A stretch of 64,000 nt of DNA from Neobacillus sp. WH10 (GCF_030123405.1 NZ_CP126110.1:2232001-2296000); one strand, 5' to 3'. Shown: positions 8,352-17,364, counted from the stretch's first letter. Translations and numbers: made by a program. Notes: a model not told the origin generated them from the sequence alone.

Positions 8352-9518
8352 ATGTCAATTAAATTTAAAGTTTTAGCATCAATAGCAGCTCTTTCAATTG
8401 TTCTTGGAGCTTGCGGAAAAGCAGAAGAAACTGCAAATAAACCAAAGGTGGAAAACAAGAAAGAAGAAAAAAAGCAAGATGAATCAAAAGAAATCAATTA
8501 TGCCGATGTTTTTAAAGAAGCCACTACAGAGCTAGAAAAAGCAAAAGAGGGCAAAGAAGTCGATTATGATAAAGTTACAGAATTATATAAATCAAATTTA
8601 CAAGAGTTAGTAAAAAATAGAGACGAAGAATTCAAGGACACAATTGACGAAAAAATTACAGCAGCTCTTGCTGCAGGAAAAGATGGTTCATTAGATAAAG
8701 TGGTTGTAAAACAACTCTTTGATAAATTAATGCAAAAGGTTTTTTATACATCCATTAAACATGACTTCACTGAAGTAAGTGAAAAATGGGGAAAAACAGA
8801 TGAAGTGAAGGCAGAAGTGGAAGAAGCGAAAAAATATTATGCGATTCTAAAGACTACTGTCGAAAAACGTGATGCTGCTTATGGTACGAATCTCGTAAGT
8901 GTAATCGATGGGGGATTTAGTGAAATTGAAAAAGCAATAGAAAATAATGATCAGCTAGGATTTAACCTTGGGAAGCAAGTGGTTGATAAATCACTTATGA
9001 AGACTTTCTATCTTGCAACTGGTGCATTACCAAATGGATATGCAACAAAAGCATCAAATGAATCAAAAACGGATGCAACTTTGGCAAAAATAGAACAGGC
9101 TGAAGGATGGGCTTTCTACCAATCACTTTATAGTTACTTGAACGGCCATGCTCCTGAGGAAGCGGCATTTATCGAAAAACAGTTTAATCTTGAAACTGAT
9201 GTGACAACTATCGATCCAGCTGCCGTAAATAAAGCATTCATTCGTGGATTTGCGAAAATAGCTATTGATGAGTACGGTGAAAGTAAGGAAACTTTAGGTG
9301 AGGACAAAGCAGTTATTACAGGTTTAGAAGGAGCTTTATTCATCGACATCATCGGGGAAGATATTAAGTCCCTAATGGGCGAAGATGCATATAAGACACT
9401 AACAGAACAAGCACAGGAATATGTGGAAACTGCAAAAGCAAAAGATAAGGCAGCAGCAGAAGGTCAACTGAACGAACTTATTTCAACTCTGAATACAATT
9501 GTTGAAAAAGCGAAATAA
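8352..9518 (+). CDS. Fur-regulated lipoprotein with three repeated helical modules, probable iron-uptake component
   Basis: 388 residues with a lipobox (VLGAC, Cys21) and a Lys/Glu-rich linker (~22-50), then an all-helical body. By eye I see three related modules: from VVKQLFDKL (~120), from VVDKSLMKTF (~215) and from VNKAFIRGF (~295). Each is followed by an acidic turn and a segment such as EEAKKYYAIL, EQAEGWAFYQ or LEGALFIDI. No recognised domain, and no EfeO HxxE peptidase-like motif. The Fur-boxed promoter and the FTR1 permease 4 kb downstream suggest it binds iron or a chelate outside the membrane. A perfect-stem terminator directly follows. Confidence 0.65.
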   Translation: MSIKFKVLASIAALSIVLGACGKAEETANKPKVENKKEEKKQDESKEINYADVFKEATTELEKAKEGKEVDYDKVTELYKSNLQELVKNRDEEFKDTIDEKITAALAAGKDGSLDKVVVKQLFDKLMQKVFYTSIKHDFTEVSEKWGKTDEVKAEVEEAKKYYAILKTTVEKRDAAYGTNLVSVIDGGFSEIEKAIENNDQLGFNLGKQVVDKSLMKTFYLATGALPNGYATKASNESKTDATLAKIEQAEGWAFYQSLYSYLNGHAPEEAAFIEKQFNLETDVTTIDPAAVNKAFIRGFAKIAIDEYGESKETLGEDKAVITGLEGALFIDIIGEDIKSLMGEDAYKTLTEQAQEYVETAKAKDKAAAEGQLNELISTLNTIVEKAK

Positions 9519-9524
9519 TGCGGA

Positions 9525-9560
9525 GGAAAAACCTTGTTAAACAAAAGGCAAGGTTTTTCC
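9525..9560 (+). terminator. Intrinsic terminator after the lipoprotein gene
   Basis: GGAAAAACCTTG and CAAGGTTTTTCC form a perfect 12-bp stem 7 nt after the stop codon. It separates the lipoprotein from the next three genes unless read-through occurs. Confidence 0.85.
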
Positions 9561-9606
9561 CATTTTCAAGGTTGTAAAAAGATTGTAAACAATATGATTC
9601 AAATGA

Positions 9607-10626
9607 ATGACTATAGAGGTGTTTTCTATTGAAAATGTTTGTGACGTGCCAAGACGACAAAATGGGCAAAAAAGTATGAATCGGACATTTGTTAAGTGGG
9701 GGATCAGACTGACGGGGCTTTTCATCTCTGGAACATTTATATTTTTGTCTTATCGGTATTTTCATTTAGGAGAATTTTGGGACAGCACCCAAAAGTTTTT
9801 TTTTGAAAACCCACTTATCCTTTTGGTTGTCACTTTATCATATCTTCTTTCCTTTCTCCTAAGAGCTGAAGCGTGGAGAGTATATCTAGGAAAGTCTGTT
9901 CGTTTTTCTAGCTGCTTACAAGGTGTGTTATTAAGTCTTTTCATTAATCATATTAGTCCCTTTAAGGTTGGGGATGCAGTAAGAATTGGAGTCTTATCCT
10001 GGAAAGAAAAAAACATCAAACCAGAAATATCAGCACATTCAGTTGTGGTTCTAAGGATATTCGATATGGTGTTTTTAGCGTTGCTCTCATTGATTGGACT
10101 TCTTGTCTTTTCCAAAACCTTTATCTTTCGTTGGTCTCTAGGAGTTTTATTGCTCTTACCCTTGCTGGGAATCATATTGATCTTCATACTGTTTAAATAT
10201 CGACCATCATTCGTAGACAAGCATGTTACATTTTTTAAAGCAGCCTTATCGGGGAGAAATTTAATCACTATTGTCACCCTAATCGCCTTAAGCTGGGGTT
10301 TGGAAGGATCGGTCGTTTGGGGTGTAACAAAATCCTTAGGGCATGGGCTCCCACTATATAAGGCAATTTGGGTAAATTCCCTGACTGTCGGGGGACAAGT
10401 ATTTCAAATTACGCCAGGGGGAATTTCTACATATGAATCCGTTATGACTGCAGCTTTAACGAGCTTTCATTTTCCAGTAAAGGATGGATATATGGTTGCC
10501 CTTGTTAGCCATAGCTTTAAATTTATTTTTTCCTACATTGTTGGATTCGTGTTATTAATCCGTTCACCAATCTCAAAAATCAAACAAATAAGAACCTTAC
10601 TATTAAAAAGGGGAAAACAAGAATGA
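9607..10626 (+). CDS. Lysylphosphatidylglycerol synthase TM-region (AglD/UPF0104-like) membrane protein
   Basis: Up to 339 residues with seven or eight predicted membrane helices and the family segments SLFINHISPFKVGDAVRIG and QVFQITPGGISTYES. The family includes the flippase half of MprF and AglD-like proteins that move lipid-linked molecules. The start is uncertain: ATG 9607 has no ribosome site, and ATG 9676, just ahead of helix 1, is equally possible. It overlaps the next gene by 4 nt (ATGA), so it heads a tightly coupled three-gene unit with a membrane phosphatase and a DPM1-like glycosyltransferase. Confidence 0.78.
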   Translation: MTIEVFSIENVCDVPRRQNGQKSMNRTFVKWGIRLTGLFISGTFIFLSYRYFHLGEFWDSTQKFFFENPLILLVVTLSYLLSFLLRAEAWRVYLGKSVRFSSCLQGVLLSLFINHISPFKVGDAVRIGVLSWKEKNIKPEISAHSVVVLRIFDMVFLALLSLIGLLVFSKTFIFRWSLGVLLLLPLLGIILIFILFKYRPSFVDKHVTFFKAALSGRNLITIVTLIALSWGLEGSVVWGVTKSLGHGLPLYKAIWVNSLTVGGQVFQITPGGISTYESVMTAALTSFHFPVKDGYMVALVSHSFKFIFSYIVGFVLLIRSPISKIKQIRTLLLKRGKQE

Positions 10627-12080
10627 AAAAAGCATCATCTTTTGAAAAAGTAGCGGCAAGGTGCTGGAACCTTCTGAACGAGGGGAAGCCGTTTACTCCG
10701 ATATTTACAATTGGCACTATACTTATATATTCTATTTCAAAGCTAGGAAATCTTTCCTATCTTGTGGATCTTTCAATCGGGTTACTAGCTATCCTGCCAT
10801 TGCTTATTATTTACTACCTGTTTGACTTCCCATTGTTTCTGAGAAATTATTTATGGATTCCTTTTACCGCTTATCTCATTATTTGGAATCAGGTTAATCT
10901 TAGTTTGCTGTTTACTGCAATCGGTTTATATTTTTTCTTTACGATCTTTTTCTGGGGTACGTTTTACTATCATTTACGAATCGGTACTACATGGCTTAAT
11001 TTTACTCGCTTTTGGAAGCTTGTATTGAAAAATAGTGATTCAACAAGTGGAAATGCTCAGGAACAGCTGCCCAAATTTCTTCTATTACTATCTTTATGGA
11101 ATTGGAGTGCAACGAATGTCACTTGGTCAGGTAGTGAAGTAAGTGTCCTAATTATTTTTTACGCGTGCGTACTCGTGTTTTCATACATACTTCATATAAA
11201 CCTGTTTGATTGGAAACCTGAGATCATTCCTACTTTTACCTCGAATGTAGAGTCACCTGAATCGCCTATTAATGAAAAAGTAATTGTCATGGTGATTGAT
11301 GGCATGAGGAAAGAGCGTTTCGAAGAAGCGAATACCCCCTTTCTCGATTATTTGAGAAAAAATGGTACAGAATATAATCGGATGGAAACCGTTTATCCGG
11401 CTAGAACGGTTGTTTGTTTTTCTTCGATGTTCTCGGGAACATATCCAGTTGAGCACGGCATTAAATCTAATATGGTTTGGAAACTTGGTATAAAAGTTGA
11501 GAGTGTATTCGATTCCTTAAGAAAAGTTGGTAAAAAGGGGTCATTATTAGGGATTGCTCACCTCGTTGATTCCTTTGGAAAAGATGTAGAGACGGTGACA
11601 GCGGTCATGCACAATGATGTTGCAGACCGAAATATTATTGAAAGAGCTAAACGGATAATGGATGAACAGGATCCAGATCTTCAAATCATTCAATTAATTG
11701 GGACCGATCAAACCGGACATAGTCGAGGAGTTCTTTACAACGAATATATTCAGAAAATCGAAGAAGCAGATGCCTTAGTGAAAGAATATTTTGATTGGTT
11801 AAAAGAACGAGGAAAGCTTGAAAATTACACATTTATTGTGTGTGCCGACCATGGACAGGCAGATGGGATAGGAGGTCATGGGCACTTGGACGAAGGGGAA
11901 AGATTTGTTCCATTTTTCATGTTCGGCCATGCCATTGAAAAGGGAAAAAGGGTAGAAGAAAAGCACAGTCTCGTTTCTCTCGCCTCGACAATTTCTTATT
12001 TACTGGGAGCTCCATTTCCTAGTCATAGTCGAGGGCCGGTGTTAATTGAAGCAGTTAGGAAGGATGTTCAAACAAAATGA
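10623..12080 (+). CDS. Membrane-anchored alkaline-phosphatase-superfamily phosphodiesterase
   Basis: 485 residues. The first ~190 hold several hydrophobic helices; the remainder is an alkaline-phosphatase-fold domain of the nucleotide pyrophosphatase/phosphodiesterase type. Metal and nucleophile residues are visible: D226 in VIDGMRK, a probable nucleophile T262 in YPARTVV, the GTDQTGHSRG motif, ADHG at 408-411 and a further His in GGHGHLDEGE. Such enzymes cleave phosphodiesters or phosphonate/glycerophosphate head groups. Translationally coupled on both sides by 4-nt overlaps. Substrate unknown; a lipid head group or lipid-linked intermediate is my inference. Confidence 0.8.
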   Translation: MKKASSFEKVAARCWNLLNEGKPFTPIFTIGTILIYSISKLGNLSYLVDLSIGLLAILPLLIIYYLFDFPLFLRNYLWIPFTAYLIIWNQVNLSLLFTAIGLYFFFTIFFWGTFYYHLRIGTTWLNFTRFWKLVLKNSDSTSGNAQEQLPKFLLLLSLWNWSATNVTWSGSEVSVLIIFYACVLVFSYILHINLFDWKPEIIPTFTSNVESPESPINEKVIVMVIDGMRKERFEEANTPFLDYLRKNGTEYNRMETVYPARTVVCFSSMFSGTYPVEHGIKSNMVWKLGIKVESVFDSLRKVGKKGSLLGIAHLVDSFGKDVETVTAVMHNDVADRNIIERAKRIMDEQDPDLQIIQLIGTDQTGHSRGVLYNEYIQKIEEADALVKEYFDWLKERGKLENYTFIVCADHGQADGIGGHGHLDEGERFVPFFMFGHAIEKGKRVEEKHSLVSLASTISYLLGAPFPSHSRGPVLIEAVRKDVQTK

Positions 12081-12856
12081 TTCAACAAAAAGTAATTGTT
12101 TTTCTTCCTGCTTATAACGAAGAAGAATCAATCGCGGAAGTAATCAAGAAAATACCTCGCTCATTTCATCAAGATGTTGAGGTTCAAGTTTTGGTGGTTG
12201 ATGATGGTTCAAGTGATAGGACTGTCAATATAGCTAAAGAAGCAGGAGCAAATTACGTCTATTCAGTTAAAAAGAATAAGGGTTTGGGAGCAGCTGTCCG
12301 TAAAGGGTTGGAACTATGTGTCCATTATGGGGCGGATATTGGGGTCATGATCGATGCGGATAATGAATATCCTGCAGATCAGATCCCCGACCTTGTGGAT
12401 CCCATTTTAAAAGGAAACGCTGATTATGTAATGGGCTCACGTTTCCTAGGATCGATTGATGGGATGAAATGGAACAGGAGATTAGGCAATTATTGTTTCA
12501 CATTTATTCAATCCCTTTTGTTACGAAAATGGATATATGATGGCCAATCAGGCATGAGAGCATTTTCAAGACAAGCCATGTTAGAAGCAGAAATTATCCA
12601 TGATTATAATTATGCTCAAGTGGTCACACTTAATCTAATCAGGAAGGGCTTTCGAATGAAGGAAATCCCGATACGTTATCAAGTTCGGAAAACTGGTGAA
12701 TCCTTTATCAAATTTAAATCATATATGACCTCAGTATTACCTGCCATATTAAAAGAAATGGGAAGGCCAGTCAAAAAAGCGAGTCACAATACCTATATAG
12801 ATTCAAATCAGATCAGTAGGAAAACAAACTTAGATAATAGCGAATATAAAATGTAA
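12077..12856 (+). CDS. GT2 glycosyltransferase, DPM1/DPG-synthase-like
   Basis: 259 residues with a GT-A fold: FLPAYNEEESI near the N-terminus, VVDDGSSDRT (~39-48), the metal-site DADNEYP and the acceptor-site QSGMRAF. There are no clear membrane helices. Family knowledge: dolichol/undecaprenyl-phosphate mannose or glucose synthases transfer a sugar from a nucleotide donor to a polyprenyl phosphate at the inner membrane face. It overlaps the phosphatase gene (ATGA). A GT-C-like membrane protein at 14854-16335 could be the user of its product. Confidence 0.85.
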   Translation: MIQQKVIVFLPAYNEEESIAEVIKKIPRSFHQDVEVQVLVVDDGSSDRTVNIAKEAGANYVYSVKKNKGLGAAVRKGLELCVHYGADIGVMIDADNEYPADQIPDLVDPILKGNADYVMGSRFLGSIDGMKWNRRLGNYCFTFIQSLLLRKWIYDGQSGMRAFSRQAMLEAEIIHDYNYAQVVTLNLIRKGFRMKEIPIRYQVRKTGESFIKFKSYMTSVLPAILKEMGRPVKKASHNTYIDSNQISRKTNLDNSEYKM

Positions 12857-12895
12857 AGATAACGATGGTATATAGGTAAATTCACTTTTTTGTCA

Positions 12896-12929
12896 TTGAC
12901 AGCGAGGATGATAATCATTATCATTATCA
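12896..12929 (+). promoter_or_regulatory. Promoter overlapped by a perfect Fur box
   Basis: TTGACA (12896-12901), 17 nt, TATCAT (12919-12924). The 7-1-7 palindrome TGATAATCATTATCA at 12909-12923 is exact and extends into a second overlapping half-site, so Fur would block RNA polymerase directly. Confidence 0.88.
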
Positions 12930-12948
12930 GTGTAGGAGGGAACGTTTC

Positions 12949-13707
12949 ATGAAAAAATTTATAGTTTTGTTTTTTATTATGGCTATTATTATAAATAGCA
13001 TTTCCATTAGTGGTGCATATGCCTATTCCTATGGTGACCCTAATGAAGAGAAGATTGCTGAAGTACATAAACAAATGTTAGTGAAGCTGGATGAGAACCC
13101 TCCGAATTTCGCCTCTGCCCAGAAGCTGTTTGAAACAGTAAAAGAAGAGATTGATATGCACATGGGACCAGAGCCAGCTAAAATAGTACTTCAAAATATG
13201 AAAGACAAAGACAAGAAGGCTACTATTGAGAACATGGAAAAACTTCTTGTTTTAAATATTGCAAGACGGCTTACAAGTATCGAAAAGAATTTTTCTGAAT
13301 ATGACACAAGCAAAAGGCTCCTAGCAAAGGGTTTTGCTACATATAATGCCTTATCAGCAAAGGTAGAGGCTGAAAATCCAGAAATTGATAAAAAAATTCA
13401 AGAAGACTTCGATCAAGCGCTTGAAGCACTAGGAAATCCAGGTTTGTTTGGAGTTGGGAAAAAAGAACCCGATATAGAGGCATTTAAACAAAATAAGGAT
13501 GATATCCTAAATTCTTTGAAAAAAGAATTTAACATGAAAAGTCTAGAGGTTGGCCACTTTTCTGAAAATGCAACTGAATCTGAAACTGGAATTCAGAAAA
13601 AAGATTGGACGGATATTTCCAATATTCGTAACTGGATTCCCATTGTAATTATTGTTGGAGTATTAATTGCAGTAATCATCTTTGTGATTCGCAGAAGAAG
13701 TAAATAG
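12949..13707 (+). CDS. Fur-regulated exported, C-terminally membrane-anchored protein of the FTR1 operon
   Basis: 252 residues: signal peptide (~1-24, ending SGAYAYS), a Lys/Glu-rich helical ectodomain (~25-210), one C-terminal membrane helix (~224-247) and a basic RRRSK tail, so the domain faces outside. No family recognised. The segment RRLTSIEKNFSEYDTSKRLL then FATYNALSAKVE resembles by eye the repeated module of the lipoprotein at 8352. The FTR1 gene begins 36 nt after its stop and shares the Fur promoter. Likely an accessory iron-binding or ferroxidase-docking subunit of the permease; this is inference. Confidence 0.72.
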   Translation: MKKFIVLFFIMAIIINSISISGAYAYSYGDPNEEKIAEVHKQMLVKLDENPPNFASAQKLFETVKEEIDMHMGPEPAKIVLQNMKDKDKKATIENMEKLLVLNIARRLTSIEKNFSEYDTSKRLLAKGFATYNALSAKVEAENPEIDKKIQEDFDQALEALGNPGLFGVGKKEPDIEAFKQNKDDILNSLKKEFNMKSLEVGHFSENATESETGIQKKDWTDISNIRNWIPIVIIVGVLIAVIIFVIRRRSK

Positions 13708-13742
13708 GAGAGAAAGAACACCATTTGGGAGGAGACACGGCT

Positions 13743-14666
13743 GTGGAAATTCAAGCACTGTTAATTACATTCCGTGAAGTTTTAGAGGCATTGTTAATTG
13801 TAGGTATTATTATTACCTATTTAAAAAGAGTAGACCATAAGCAGTTTACAAAATATGTTTGGTTAGGTGCAGGACTTGCTGTTTTAGCAAGCGTGGGTGT
13901 AGCTCTCCTCTTCCAATTAGTGTTTACCGGATTTGCAGCAATGGGCAGCGAGATGTATCTGAAAATAGGGATTATGCTCGTTTCTACCGTTTTACTTACG
14001 CAAATGGTGTTCTGGATGGCGAGCCACAGCCGTGATTTAAAAGGGAACCTGGAAGGGAAAATGAATCAGTTTATATCTACTGGAAATGTTGTCGGTATGG
14101 TCATCCATTCATTTCTAGTTGTCCTTCGTGAGGGTGTGGAGACCGTTTTCTTCTTTGCGGCTATAACAGGCGGTAACATCGGTGCAGCGATGCAAGGGTG
14201 GGGTGCCATTACAGGTGTTGTCATTGCAGCTCTTGTCTCATATTTCTTCTTTAAGGGAACGATGAGGGTCCCATTGAGCACGTTCTTTAAATTAACAGGT
14301 GCATTCATTATCCTTATTTCGGCTGGATTACTCGTTCAAGCGATTGGAATGATGCAGGATCTCAATATAATTGGAAGTGTGCTTCCTCATGTTTATGACC
14401 TTACATGGTTCATGCCCGAGCATCCCATTGATTATGACCATTACCTTCGAGATACAGGTACAGCTCCACTAATATCAGGTGATGTTGGAATATTTTTGAA
14501 AGCGTTGTTTGGATATTCTTCCATGCCTTCGATTGAAGAGGTTCTTGCCTATATTGGATACTTTGTAGGAATCCTATTACTTACATCCTCCAAAACAGCA
14601 GGCAGTAAGAAGAAAAATGAAAAAACATTCAATGAATCAAAAGTACTAAAGCCACAAGCCAAATAA
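13743..14666 (+). CDS. FTR1 family iron permease
   Basis: About 307 residues with seven predicted membrane helices and both hallmark REXXE motifs: REVLE (11-15) and REGVE (129-133), which bind iron during transport. Homologues are EfeU and yeast Ftr1p. The frame is open from 13725, but GGGAGGA at 13727-13733 positions GTG 13743 as start, and the protein then begins directly with the first REXXE helix. No EfeO or EfeB gene is next to it; the upstream membrane-anchored protein takes that place. A strong terminator follows. Confidence 0.92.
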   Translation: MEIQALLITFREVLEALLIVGIIITYLKRVDHKQFTKYVWLGAGLAVLASVGVALLFQLVFTGFAAMGSEMYLKIGIMLVSTVLLTQMVFWMASHSRDLKGNLEGKMNQFISTGNVVGMVIHSFLVVLREGVETVFFFAAITGGNIGAAMQGWGAITGVVIAALVSYFFFKGTMRVPLSTFFKLTGAFIILISAGLLVQAIGMMQDLNIIGSVLPHVYDLTWFMPEHPIDYDHYLRDTGTAPLISGDVGIFLKALFGYSSMPSIEEVLAYIGYFVGILLLTSSKTAGSKKKNEKTFNESKVLKPQAK

Positions 14667-14688
14667 AGAAATAAAACACATAACAATG

Positions 14689-14716
14689 AAAGTACAAGGC
14701 TTATGCCTTGTACTTT
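14689..14716 (+). terminator. Intrinsic terminator of the FTR1 operon
   Basis: AAAGTACAAGGC and GCCTTGTACTTT form a perfect 12-bp stem around TTAT, followed by T residues. Confidence 0.88.
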
Positions 14717-14853
14717 TGTGTGATAAAGGGGCGGAGGTTTTGCTCATACTACCTATTTTATGTTAGGTTTGGGCTTTATTAAATTGCATTACCATAGAAA
14801 ATGATGACGTGGAAATCGAATATGTTTCGTGCAAAATAAAGGTCGGTGAAAAC

Positions 14854-16335
14854 ATGAAAATTTGGACCAAATTGACTAAAGGGCATATAAAAAGTAGGTT
14901 ATTAATAGGTTTAAGCATTATTTCTATTTTGTTTGTTTTTGTCACACAACTTCAGTTTTTGAATCCATTTGTATCATCTTGGGATCAGGTAGACTTTTCC
15001 CTTGCTGTTCATCGCTTTGATTTAATGGCAATGCAGCCACACTTCCCAGGATACCCCTTTTTCATTTTAGGAGGTAAATTCATTCATTTGTTTGTTGCCA
15101 ATCTTTCAGAGGCACTAACGGTTTTTAATATCCTTTTCTATGCTAGCACTCTTTTCCCTATTTACAAAGTGTGCAGAGCATTTCTATCTCGTTCTTATTC
15201 ATCGTTGACTACTGCGATAATCTATTCTTCAAGTTATTGTCTCATCATGGTAAACCAGCCGATGTCAGAAGGATCAGCTCTTTCTGCATTTTGGTGGTAT
15301 GTTTGGAGTCTATTATTTGCTTTAAAAACTAAAAATACGAGAGCAATCTTGTTGCCCTTAGTCCTTTTAAGCCTAATGCTTGGAATTCGCCTGTCATATT
15401 TCCCATTTTTGATCGGCATTCTTTTTCTTTATTATTGGAAAGTAAAACATGGTGGACTTTCAATTAAACAGTTAATTTATTACTCTTGCTGGGGCGTTTT
15501 TTTTCAAGCTATTTGGATCACTGCTCTTGTTATATCAGAAGGGAGTTTAATGGGATTCATTAAGCTTTCTTTAGCGTTTACGAGTGGTCATTTTAATGAT
15601 TGGGGGGGATCAATTGAGACATCGCACATAAGCTTCGTGAAGAGATTAATCATTTTTATAGGGGATAACATTTTTTGGACTGGGATGGCAACCAAGTATT
15701 TTATGATTGCAGGTATTTATTTGATCTGTTTTTTTATTGTTCTTTCTCGTGTCTTTGTGAAACAACGCGATCAAAGCCCCTTCATGAGACTACTTTATCT
15801 GATGTTCATTAGTTATTTTGGGTGGGCACTACTGGGACAAAATATTGATAAGGCCAGACATGCTCTCCCTCTCGTTAGCCTGTTGATTCTTTTCCTTTGT
15901 ATTCAACTTTTTAAAAATAGAGTAACACTTCTAATTCTAACACTGTCTGGTTTTATTTTAGGGCTGCAGGTTTATTATGATGTCATCTTAATAAGCGAAC
16001 AGGCAACCGAAAGTCCTGCGGTCTACAAGATGAATGACTTTGTGGAAAGCATGGGTCAACCTGTCATTCTGTATACTTGGGAAGAAACAAGGGTATTACA
16101 ATATTTAAATGCCCCTTATACACATAAAAGAATAGAAACATATCAATTATTCCAAATTGATTCGAAATATTATGAGAATAGTACCTTGCTTCTTACCGAT
16201 AAGGTTGTTGAGGGATTTATTTCTCAAGGTGCTTCATTAAAGGGGAAAATCGAAAAAGTAAAAACCTTTCAATCAAATGAGCTTTTTGAACCAGTTTATC
16301 ATGATATTACCTTATACAAATGGGTTGGAAAATGA
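14854..16335 (+). CDS. Polytopic membrane protein resembling GT-C (GT39/PMT-type) glycosyltransferases
   Basis: About 493 residues with roughly ten membrane helices and a C-terminal soluble tail. The first external loop reads SSWDQVDFSLAVHRFDLM then HFPGYPFF; an acidic residue in this loop is the catalytic base in GT-C enzymes that use polyprenyl-phosphate sugars. The longer frame begins at 14809, but AAAGGTCGGTG places the start at ATG 14854. It lies behind the FTR1 terminator on the same strand. With the DPM1-like enzyme upstream it could complete a surface glycosylation route; this is inference from context. Confidence 0.65.
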   Translation: MKIWTKLTKGHIKSRLLIGLSIISILFVFVTQLQFLNPFVSSWDQVDFSLAVHRFDLMAMQPHFPGYPFFILGGKFIHLFVANLSEALTVFNILFYASTLFPIYKVCRAFLSRSYSSLTTAIIYSSSYCLIMVNQPMSEGSALSAFWWYVWSLLFALKTKNTRAILLPLVLLSLMLGIRLSYFPFLIGILFLYYWKVKHGGLSIKQLIYYSCWGVFFQAIWITALVISEGSLMGFIKLSLAFTSGHFNDWGGSIETSHISFVKRLIIFIGDNIFWTGMATKYFMIAGIYLICFFIVLSRVFVKQRDQSPFMRLLYLMFISYFGWALLGQNIDKARHALPLVSLLILFLCIQLFKNRVTLLILTLSGFILGLQVYYDVILISEQATESPAVYKMNDFVESMGQPVILYTWEETRVLQYLNAPYTHKRIETYQLFQIDSKYYENSTLLLTDKVVEGFISQGASLKGKIEKVKTFQSNELFEPVYHDITLYKWVGK

Positions 16336-16372
16336 GACATATCCATTCTAAGGTGCTCGAGGACATAAAAAA

Positions 16373-16412
16373 GCTTGTAGACTTCTCTATAATCTAGAAA
16401 ATGTCTACAAGC
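16373..16412. terminator. Convergent terminator
   Basis: GCTTGTAGAC and GTCTACAAGC form a perfect 10-bp stem between the convergent GT-C-like gene and psuG, with A-rich sequence on the left for the minus strand. Confidence 0.7.
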
Positions 16413-16449
16413 TGAAAGCAACTTCCTATAAAATTGGTTTTACTAATTC

Positions 16450-17364
16450 TTATTTCATTGCATTAAAACTTACAGCTATTTTGGCTCCAACAATGGCATT
16501 GTTTTTAACTAAAGCAATGTTTGCATCTAGGCTTTTGCCTTCTGTTAGTTCTTTTACCTTTCCTAGTAAGAATGGCGTTACTTCTTTACCGGAAATGTGT
16601 CGTTCTTCAGCTTCTTTTAATGCCGCTTCAATAACACCATTAATGACTTTTTCATCCATGGCATATTCTTCTGGGATTGGGTTGGCAATAACTGCTCCAC
16701 CTTTCAAGTTTAATTCCCATTTAACTTTTAACGAAGAGGCGATTGTTTCCACATCGTCAGCACGGAAGTTCACAGGGAACTCACTATTACGCGTATAGAA
16801 GGCTGGGAGTAAATCGGTTTGATAGCCTATAACCGGTACACCTTTTGTTTCAAGATATTCCATGGTTAACCCTAAATCCAAAATCGATTTGGCACCTGCA
16901 CAAATGACAGCTACGTTTGTTTGTCCTAATTCTTCTAAGTCTGCTGAAATATCCATGGTTGTCTCAGCGCCTCGGTGAGCACCGCCAATACCACCAGTAA
17001 CAAAGATATTTATTCCTGCTGCTTCTGCGCAAATCATTGTTGCTGCTACTGTTGTTGCTCCAAGTTTTTTTGTAGCGATTAAATAAGCTAAATCACGTCT
17101 AGATGCTTTTGCAACATCTGTGCTTTTACCAAACATTTCTAACTCTTCATCAGATAGACCGATTTTAATTTTTCCATCCACGATGGCAATTGTTGCTGGA
17201 ACGGCCCCATTGTCTCGGATAATTTGTTCCACTTCACGAGCAGTTTTCACATTCTGTGGATAGGGCATACCATGGGAGATAATCGTAGATTCTAAAGCCA
17301 CAATTGGTTTACCTTGTTCCTTCGCTACGCGTACTTCTTCTGATAGTGTAATATATTGTTTCAT
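16450..17364 (-). CDS. psuG: Pseudouridine-5'-phosphate glycosidase
   Basis: 304 residues, full length for the family. It splits pseudouridine 5'-phosphate into uracil and ribose 5-phosphate with a Mn2+-dependent lyase-type mechanism. Family landmarks: ALESTIISHGMPYP near the N-terminus, the VTGGIGGAHRGAETTMDIS segment, CAGAKSILDLGLT and the NPIPEE motif. The kinase gene upstream ends 4 nt into this start, so the two are translationally coupled and form the complete pseudouridine degradation pair. Confidence 0.95.
   Translation of the reverse strand: MKQYITLSEEVRVAKEQGKPIVALESTIISHGMPYPQNVKTAREVEQIIRDNGAVPATIAIVDGKIKIGLSDEELEMFGKSTDVAKASRRDLAYLIATKKLGATTVAATMICAEAAGINIFVTGGIGGAHRGAETTMDISADLEELGQTNVAVICAGAKSILDLGLTMEYLETKGVPVIGYQTDLLPAFYTRNSEFPVNFRADDVETIASSLKVKWELNLKGGAVIANPIPEEYAMDEKVINGVIEAALKEAEERHISGKEVTPFLLGKVKELTEGKSLDANIALVKNNAIVGAKIAVSFNAMK

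Noticed and set aside
9625..9640. TTG 9630 as start of the flippase-like gene
   Set aside because: It is out of frame with the protein.
12808..13074. 88-codon minus-strand ORF across the Fur promoter
   Set aside because: Lies over the promoter and the signal peptide of the 12949 gene; composition reflects AT-rich DNA.
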